Shown here piece after piece: positions 63,101 through 64,000 of a DNA stretch of 64,000 nucleotides. Positions within the stretch are counted from its first letter, which is position 1. Each line of letters opens with the position of its first letter. The stretch comes from JAOXRU01 sp965247735. GTDB taxonomy: Bacteria > Bacteroidota > Bacteroidia > Flavobacteriales > Flavobacteriaceae. The position numbers and the translations under genes were made by a program. The stretch is from the NCBI GenBank assembly GCA_965247735.1, contig CBDFHN010000001.1:372001-436000 (forward strand). Direction: 5' to 3'. Below the pieces are notes generated by a model. That model worked only from the letters and a program-made list of their open reading frames with translations, was not told where the DNA came from and made no database searches.

Positions 63101-64000
63101 TACAAGTAAGTGCCTTGGTGGATGCCAATAATAACAGTACAGCGGATGCTCCAGTTGTAAACGAGTCGAGTAATATCGCTAGTGATGGAGACTTTAATGT
63201 GGACTTTACCTTGGCTACTATCAATGTAACGGCAACAGGTACTAGTTTGGATGTAACTCCAATCTCTTTATCAGCAGATGGCTTTACCACTTCTACTGCA
63301 ACAGTACAATTACATGATGGAACCTCTGCGATTAGTACTTCAGGCATTAAAGTTATCTTTAATGTAAGCGGATCAGCCTTGTTTAGCAATAGCAGCAATA
63401 CGATTGAAGTATTGACCAATAGCAGTGGTATTGCCACAGCAACCTTAACCAATACAACAATAGAAACGGTACAAGTAAGTGCCTTGGTGGATGCTAATAA
63501 TAACAGTACAGCGGATGCTCCAGTTGTAAACGAGTCGAGTAATGTCGCTAGTGATGGAGACTTTGATGTGGACTTTACCCTGGCTACTATCAATGTAACT
63601 GCAACAGGTACGAGTTTGGATGTAACTCCAATCTCTTTATCAGCAGATGGATTTACAAGTTCTACAGCAACAGTACAATTGCATGATGGTACATCAGCGA
63701 TTAGTACTTCAGGCATTAAAGTTATCTTTAATGTAAGTGGATCAGCCTTGTTTAGCAATAGCAGCAACACGATTGAAGTATTGACCAATAGCAGTGGTAT
63801 TGCCACAGCAACCTTAACCAATACAACAATAGAAACGGTACAAGTAAGTGCCTTGGTGGATGCCAATAATAACAGTACAGCGGATGCCCCAGTTGTAAAC
63901 GAGTCGAGTAATGTCGCTAGTGATGGTGACTTTGATGTGAACTTTATATTACCAACCAATATTGATACTTCAGGATCAGGAACATCGATAGCATCAGTAG
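42151..64000 (+). CDS. Giant secreted adhesin C, 3' end beyond the window (at least 7283 aa)
   Basis: One frame stays open from 42151 to the edge; an in-frame TAG at 42130 and the promoter distance support this start. Domains by residue: 1-106, long N-terminal extension then signal peptide (IMPIALLFLVLLGGVQHVSA|Q); ~117-135, TSP3-like DVDDDNDGILDALE; ~140-370, unrecognised beta-rich region; ~372-412, more TSP3 calcium loops (DTDGDGLVDSKDLDSDNDGC); ~490-550, Ig-like; four LamG-like modules starting ~561, 986, 1399 and 1815, the first three opening LWLKAD.G and each carrying YLALKYGITLDQ-type signatures; ~2245-2363, SdrD-B-like; ~2369-2493, Calx-beta-like; ~2496-2597, a divergent invasin-type Ig domain; 2598-7270, thirty-eight 123-aa Ig-like repeats. 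Already longer than F. johnsoniae SprB (6497 aa). A type-B sorting domain and SprF-like partner are expected beyond the edge. Confidence 0.9.
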   Translation, partial: MIPQNYLLLYGNIKNHKTMKRFFVLKSQALVLKSYMLVFSLFVGISKLPSLRKKLIMKTQLLKFLKDIFSSLAIKKDQISLPSPKNIMPIALLFLVLLGGVQHVSAQEDSDGVATTVDVDDDNDGILDALECPTLDASTFSIDCVADNSSCTFPSGGTHNDTKGNGNDADHGDSYGTMELGGSGGATVDWELDLQFYNGLTTNLKNSNLNGNGVHLRNSNKLLSLQYSNGSNTNRTMRAEFSIDFTGTPGEIVLSLTGNNKASGNTFGSKNDTYRVRWYNNSNLTDQSNAPATVVNPNNQLYSNSGGTTVLSHGSTISSGYTFYQPTNYNNYQLTWKIVFPAGAKSFRIEATGGNATEGFGFTADLRACLEDTDGDGLVDSKDLDSDNDGCPDVLEEGGTDDDGDGMLDGTVNSSTGEINPSGNGYMGTYDDAISARELGNIDETAFVNSTVTEGDNITFTAPIVESRTTSTFDLVTPFDPIFSSAFSGSNIQYQWQYDDGGGGGFVDISGANSSTYTISGTQLSDSGDYKVLVWHSEYTCDTEYQRSLLVELALAPGGVSTDLALWLKADSGTSTTADGVANTTWQDQSSNNLTGVSNDGASKPSYSENGINFNPALNWGNGLSDAAGYNFQGNYIFANSGKAGIHIFSAVHPTNAGDAKVIFDFGQRTTNGYGFTMSTDFVALYAGTGQGNSVSTLNPVLAEAEFNFGGLQIFNINGKENHSTAIGFSKLTASEIDENATSISNAGPVTIGAQSKSANRSNNGGRRFFGDIGEVIVFRTDISTDEEKQVRSYLGIKYGVTLDQTTAQDYIASDGTTKMWDATGTGTSGFNNNIFGIGMDEVSTLNQKISKSVNTDAIVTMALDNNFVASNTDALRTTALTDMNFVFMADNGANLNEVTSGLSADHFFSRTNRAWQVQSTLATQAVHLKFDGFDHKYVLLESATNDFSSVTTALGSLDTNGELSVTLAQNKFYTLAIIPIAAPGAYQDKLTLWLKADAGVVGTTNVSSWQDQSLSVFNFTQVTSTGPNAISNLRNFNPVLTFDGIKNTAGDNDDNILEYLGNPLPDVAANGNDMSFFYVIEKNGTGGTNVFVQQGAGGSVAPNILESGTFRHTTDSGINSVIGAGIIENELSLFEHVRTNTNVIPFKNGKAGTTQSIADNSLIAPTGNRTTIGGRDQAGSADGAINGVIAEIIAYSKNVPDTARQQIESYLALKYGITLDQTTATDYLASDGVTKMWDASLNASFNNAIFGIGKDTGSVLDQRVSQSDDSGAIVTMALDNNFVVANTDASRTTALADNNFVMLAHNGGDLAEVTTGLSAANFYKRTNRAWQVQSTGASQAVHLKFDGYDQEYVLLESATNDFSGVTTALGSLDTNGEVSLTLSKNKFYTLAIPYIEAPGGIQEKLALWLKADAGVVGTTNVSSWQDQSLTGFNFTKVTSTGPNGVSNIRNYNPVLTFDGTINTAGTNDENILEYNGDPLPNVAADTDDFSFFYVIEKNGSGGTNVFVQGRTGSAVTPNILETGTLKHTTDTGFNSVTGAGIVNDELTLFELVRTDTSIIPLKNGKATAAQSIAADNLLAPTGNRTTIGGRDQGIASDGTINGVIAEIIAYSNDVSITERQQIESYLALKYGITLDQTTATDYLASDGSTKMWDASLNASFNNAIFGIGMDAGSVLDQRVSKSDVDGAIVTMALDNNFIAINTDASRTTALADNNFVTLAHNGADLAEVTTGLSAANFYKRINRAWQAQSTAASQAVHLKFDGYNHSYVVLESATNDFSGVTTALGSLDTNGEVSLTLSKDKFYTLAIPTIVAPGAVQDELVLWLKAGNGVSPEINNTSIVNWFDQSGFNNTATQGDGDNRPTYYSGNNAQAINFNPVVDFNENSNGAGANFQYDHLEFTSNLGFTGDPQFSLFVLAENDTEGALLGQDLPLCNGEFSFWTNTTSHGVDACNNGVFTGIQTNSLPTIRTGISTVTTNSFEIYGNGGLLASGSIGGGFTGWSGTDMNIGTRRDNEDANDAYDGRIGEIILFSTELSALDRQKVDSYLALKYGITLDQTSEQNYLASDGTTKMWNAAGTGASGFNNAIFGIGADAHSGLDQRVSKSVISDAILTLATTANFITANTDVGRTSLTDLNFQTIANDGGAATWTLTGAPTAYQILEKEWQVQETGTVGIIHFEFDVANGDFDVPTLVSGTKYYIIIDETATGNGFADETPIALTNTAGNLWSGSFNFTSGQTFTIATEGGFDVSGLVYYDEDANGAIGGATAETARLQDITITLYEDDNDNGVIDAPDDAVVNTQVTAADGTYTFVAVPPGNYLAIIDHTDTDLNNAAANASITYGATTAKLIDIAVTTAALTDQDFGFDQPELSLSTDNAAINEDGSAPNVATITATMSVSTGFATTVVLSYAGTAGGSGVDYTASTGTNATNITTIIIPASTTISANNLIGNVTLTTVDNAAIAANKTIITDIVVTNAQEGNGVLAEQVTVTIIDEDPSITNSTVVASPTSVFADGITTSTITVSLFNASNVQIPTGGEAVTLTSSGSATDIIDTVVDNTNGTYTFTVKNTTIESVIYTAAVNSNTISNTASVAFIVPTINVTATGTSLDVSPISISADGFTTSTATVQLHDGTSAISTSGIKVIFNVSGSALFSNSSNTIEVLTNSSGIATATLTNTTIETVQVSALVDANNNSTADAPVVNESSNVASDGDFDVDFTLATINVTATGTSLDVSPISLSADGFTNSTATVQLHDGTSAISTSGIKVIFNVSGSALFSNSSNTIEVLTNSSGIATATLTNTTIETVQVSALVDANNNSTADAPVVNESSNVANDGNFDVDFTLATINVTATGTSLDVTPISLSADGFTSSTATVQLHDGTSAISTSGIKVIFNVSGSALFSNSSNTIEVVTNSSGIATATLTNTTIETVQVSALVDANNNSTADAPVVNESSNVASDGDFDVDFTLATINVTATGTSLDVTPISLSADGFTSSTATVQLHDGTSAISTSGIKVIFNVSGSALFSNSSNTIEVLTNSSGIATATLTNTTIETVQVSALVDANNNSTADAPVVNESSNVASDGDFDVDFTLATINVTATGTSLDVSPISLSADGFTSSTATVQLHDGTSAISTSGIKVIFNVSGSALFSNSSNTIEVLTNSSGIATATLTNTTIETVQVSALVDANNNSTADAPVVNESSNVASDGDFDVDFTLATINVTATGTSLDVTPISLSADGFTSSTATVQLHDGTSAISTSGIKVIFNVSGSALFSNSSNTIEVLTNSSGIATATLTNTTIETVQVSALVDANNNSTADAPVVNESSNVASDGDFDVDFTLATINVTATGTSLDVSPISLSADGFTTSTATVQLHDGTSAISTSGIKVIFNVSGSALFSNSSNTIEVLTNSSGIATATLTNTTIETVQVSALVDANNNSTADAPVVNESSNVASDGDFDVDFTLATINVTATGTSLDVTPISLSADGFTSSTATVQLHDGTSAISTSGIKVIFNVSGSALFSNSSNTIEVVTNSSGIATATLTNTTIETVQVSALVDANNNSTADAPVVNESSNVASDGDFDVDFTLATINVTATGTSLDVSPISLSADGFTSSTATVQLHDGTSTISTSGIKVIFNVSGSALFSNSSNTIEVLTNSSGIATATLTNTTIETVQVSALVDANNNSTADAPVVNESSNVASDGDFDVDFTLATINVTASGTSLDVTPISLSADGFTSSTATVQLHDGISAISTSGIKVIFNVSGSALFSNSSNTIEVLTNSSGIATATLTNTTIETVQVSALVDANNNSTADAPVVNESSNVANDGNFDVDFTLATINVTATGTSLDVSPISLSADGFTTSTATVQLHDGTSAISTSGIKVIFNVSGSALFSNSSNTIEVLTNSSGVATATLTNTTIETVQVSALVDANNNSTADAPVVNESSNVASDGDFDVDFTLATINVTATGTSLDVTPISLSADGFTSSTATVQLHDGTSAISTSGIKVIFNVSGSALFSNSSNTIEVLTNSSGIATATLTNTTIETVQVSALVDANNNSTADAPVVNESSNVASDGDFDVDFTLATINVTATGTSLDVSPISLSADGFTSSTATVQLHDGTSAISTSGIKVIFNVSGSALFSNSSNTIEVLTNSSGIATATLTNTTIETVQVSALVDANNNSTADAPVVNESSNVASDGDFDVDFTLATINVTATGTSLDVTPISLSADGFTSSTATVQLHDGTSAISTSGIKVIFNVSGSALFSNSSNTIEVLTNSSGIATATLTNTTIETVQVSALVDANNNSTADAPVVNESSNVASDGDFDVDFTLATINVTATGTSLDVSPISLSADGFTSSTATVQLHDGTSAISTSGIKVIFNVSGSALFSNSSNTIEVLTNSSGIATATLTNTTIETVQVSALVDANNNSTADAPVVNESSNVANDGNFDVDFTLATINVTASGTSLDVSPISLSADGFTSSTATVQLHDGISAISTSGIKVIFNVSGSALFSNSSNTIEVVTNSSGIATATLTNTTIETVQVSALVDANNNSTADAPVVNESSNVASDGDFDVDFTLATINVTATGTSLDVSPISLSADGFTSSTATVQLHDGTSAISTSGIKVIFNVSGSALFSNSSNTIEVVTNSSGIATATLTNTTIETVQVSALVDANNNSTADAPVVNESSNVASDGDFDVDFTLATINVTASGTSLDVSPISLSADGFTSSTATVQLHDGISAISTSGIKVIFNVSGSALFSNSSNTIEVLTNSSGIATATLTNTTIETVQVSALVDANNNSTADAPVVNESSNVASDGDFDVDFTLATINVTATGTSLDVSPISLSADGFTSSTATVQLHDGTSAISTSGIKVIFNVSGSALFSNSSNTIEVLTNSSGIATATLTNTTIETVQVSALVDANNNSTADAPVVNESSNVASDGDYVDFTLATINVTATGTSLDVSPISLSADGFTSSTATVQLHDGTSAISTSGIKVIFNVSGSALFSNSSNTIEVVTNSSGIATATLTNTTIETVQVSALVDANNNSTADAPVVNESSNVASDGDFDVDFTLATINVTATGTSLDVSPISLSADGFTSSTATVQLHDGTSAISTSGIKVIFNVSGSALFSNSSNTIEVLTNSSGIATATLTNTTIETVQVSALVDANNNSTADAPVVNESSNVANDGNFDVDFTLATINVTATGTSLDVSPISLSADGFTTSTATVQLHDGTSAISTSGIKVIFNVSGSALFSNSSNTIEVLTNSSGVATATLTNTTIETVQVSALVDANNNSTADAPVVNESSNVASDGDFDVDFTLATINVTATGTSLDVTPISLSADGFTSSTATVQLHDGTSAISTSGIKVIFNVSGSALFSNSSNTIEVLTNSSGIATATLTNTTIETVQVSALVDANNNSTADAPVVNESSNVASDGDFDVDFTLATINVTATGTSLDVSPISLSADGFTSSTATVQLHDGTSAISTSGIKVIFNVSGSALFSNSSNTIEVLTNSSGIATATLTNTTIETVQVSALVDANNNSTADAPVVNESSNVANDGNFDVDFTLATINVTASGTSLDVSPISLSADGFTSSTATVQLHDGISAISTSGIKVIFNVSGSALFSNSSNTIEVVTNSSGIATATLTNTTIETVQVSALVDANNNSTADAPVVNESSNVASDGDFDVDFTLATINVTATGTSLDVSPISLSADGFTSSTATVQLHDGTSAISTSGIKVIFNVSGSALFSNSSNTIEVVTNSSGIATATLTNTTIETVQVSALVDANNNSTADAPVVNESSNVASDGDFDVDFTLATINVTASGTSLDVSPISLSADGFTSSTATVQLHDGISAISTSGIKVIFNVSGSALFSNSSNTIEVLTNSSGIATATLTNTTIETVQVSALVDANNNSTADAPVVNESSNVASDGDFDVDFTLATINVTATGTSLDVSPISLSADGFTSSTATVQLHDGTSAISTSGIKVIFNVSGSALFSNSSNTIEVLTNSSGIATATLTNTTIETVQVSALVDANNNSTADAPVVNESSNVASDGDFDVDFTLATINVTATGTSLDVSPISLSADGFTSSTATVQLHDGTSAISTSGIKVIFNVSGSALFSNSSNTIEVVTNSSGIATATLTNTTIETVQVSALVDANNNSTADAPVVNESSNVASDGDFDVDFTLATINVTATGTSLDVSPISLSADGFTSSTATVQLHDGTSAISTSGIKVIFNVSGSALFSNSSNTIEVLTNSSGIATATLTNTTIETVQVSALVDANNNSTADAPVVNESSNVASDGDFNVDFTLATINVTATGTSLDVSPISLSADGFTSSTATVQLHDGISAISTSGIKVIFNVSGSALFSNSSNTIEVLTNSSGIATATLTNTTIETVQVSALVDANNNSTADAPVVNESSNVASDGDFDVDFTLATINVTATGTSLDVSPISLSADGFTTSTATVQLHDGISAISTSGIKVIFNVSGSALFSNSSNTIEVLTNSSGIATATLTNTTIETVQVSALVDANNNSTADAPVVNESSNIASDGDFNVDFTLATINVTATGTSLDVTPISLSADGFTTSTATVQLHDGTSAISTSGIKVIFNVSGSALFSNSSNTIEVLTNSSGIATATLTNTTIETVQVSALVDANNNSTADAPVVNESSNVASDGDFDVDFTLATINVTATGTSLDVTPISLSADGFTSSTATVQLHDGTSAISTSGIKVIFNVSGSALFSNSSNTIEVLTNSSGIATATLTNTTIETVQVSALVDANNNSTADAPVVNESSNVASDGDFNVDFTLATINVTATGTSLDVSPISLSADGFTSSTATVQLHDGISAISTSGIKVIFNVSGSALFSNSSNTIEVLTNSSGIATATLTNTTIETVQVSALVDANNNSTADAPVVNESSNVASDGDFDVDFTLATINVTATGTSLDVSPISLSADGFTTSTATVQLHDGISAISTSGIKVIFNVSGSALFSNSSNTIEVLTNSSGIATATLTNTTIETVQVSALVDANNNSTADAPVVNESSNIASDGDFNVDFTLATINVTATGTSLDVTPISLSADGFTTSTATVQLHDGTSAISTSGIKVIFNVSGSALFSNSSNTIEVLTNSSGIATATLTNTTIETVQVSALVDANNNSTADAPVVNESSNVASDGDFDVDFTLATINVTATGTSLDVTPISLSADGFTSSTATVQLHDGTSAISTSGIKVIFNVSGSALFSNSSNTIEVLTNSSGIATATLTNTTIETVQVSALVDANNNSTADAPVVNESSNVASDGDFDVNFILPTNIDTSGSGTSIASV
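49942..63960 (+). repeat. Thirty-eight tandem 369-bp (123-aa) Ig-like repeats in adhesin C
   Basis: Each unit opens NVTATGTSLDVSPISLSADG and contains TSSTATVQLHDG, ISTSGIKVIFNVSGSALFSN, GIATATLTNTTIETVQVSAL, and NNNSTADAP before DGDFDVDFTLATI. This is a Big_1/invasin-like beta sandwich. 38 x 369 minus one 3-bp deletion (near 56922) equals the 14,019-bp span. Protein variation is confined to a few positions (VSP/VTP, DGT/DGI, SS/TS, VAS/VAN); most base differences are synonymous. The very long minus-strand ORFs here are antisense shadows. Confidence 0.95.

Noticed and set aside
49872..63959. Four very long minus-strand ORFs (277 to 2062 aa) opposite the adhesin C array
   Set aside because: They are the antisense of a tandem repeat whose unit is a multiple of three, so one stop-free antisense unit stays open for the whole array. 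Breaks come only at scattered base changes and the 3-bp deletion. No start signals or plausible protein character; the plus-strand frame has signal peptide, domains and promoter.

Overview
The window looks like part of a marine-type Flavobacteriaceae (Bacteroidota) chromosome. It is AT-rich, its signal peptides end in ...AQ, and it carries type IX secretion (T9SS) type-B sorting domains, PorP/SprF-family proteins and a SusC-like TonB receptor. About three quarters of it is taken up by three giant genes for secreted, repeat-built proteins of the SprB/gliding-adhesin type.

Layout. 1-4.8 kb is ordinary: the 5' part of a TonB-dependent receptor (minus strand), an intact IS4-family insertion sequence with a 9-bp target duplication, an ArsC-family reductase, and prfB with the classic programmed +1 frameshift (rebuilt here as one 365-residue protein). 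4.8-7.2 kb holds a secreted zinc metalloprotease. From 7.2 kb to the end is one accessory island made of three related cassettes. Cassette A: a 166-aa unknown protein (8293), 88-bp tandem repeats, giant adhesin A (4728 aa), SprF-like A. Cassette B: giant adhesin B (3915 aa), SprF-like B. Cassette C: a 93%-identical 166-aa paralogue (40008), eleven 88-bp repeats, a 30-bp repeat array, then giant adhesin C, which is still open at the window edge after 7283 residues and contains 38 tandem copies of a 123-aa Ig-like domain. Spaces between cassettes are filled with degenerate dispersed repeats.

The strongest new observation is a 66-bp element of fixed geometry upstream of exactly five genes (both 166-aa genes and all three adhesins): TTCAC[A/C]ACA, then TTAACAACAT starting 21 bp later, then TAGTATTG starting 37 bp after that. 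No spacing changes in any copy, although the sequence between the blocks drifts. This suggests one activator (direct repeats two helical turns apart) driving a common promoter, and so ties the uncharacterised 166-aa protein to the adhesin system. Other points: hairpins plus an identical 41-bp leader between each adhesin and its SprF partner, unusually long N-terminal extensions before the adhesin signal peptides, and higher-order duplications in the repeat arrays that point to continuing recombination.

Expected working scheme (family knowledge): the adhesins cross the inner membrane by Sec, are exported by the T9SS through recognition of their type-B C-terminal domain, and are held or delivered at the surface with help from the partner PorP/SprF protein encoded just downstream. 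No tRNA, rRNA or CRISPR array was recognised.
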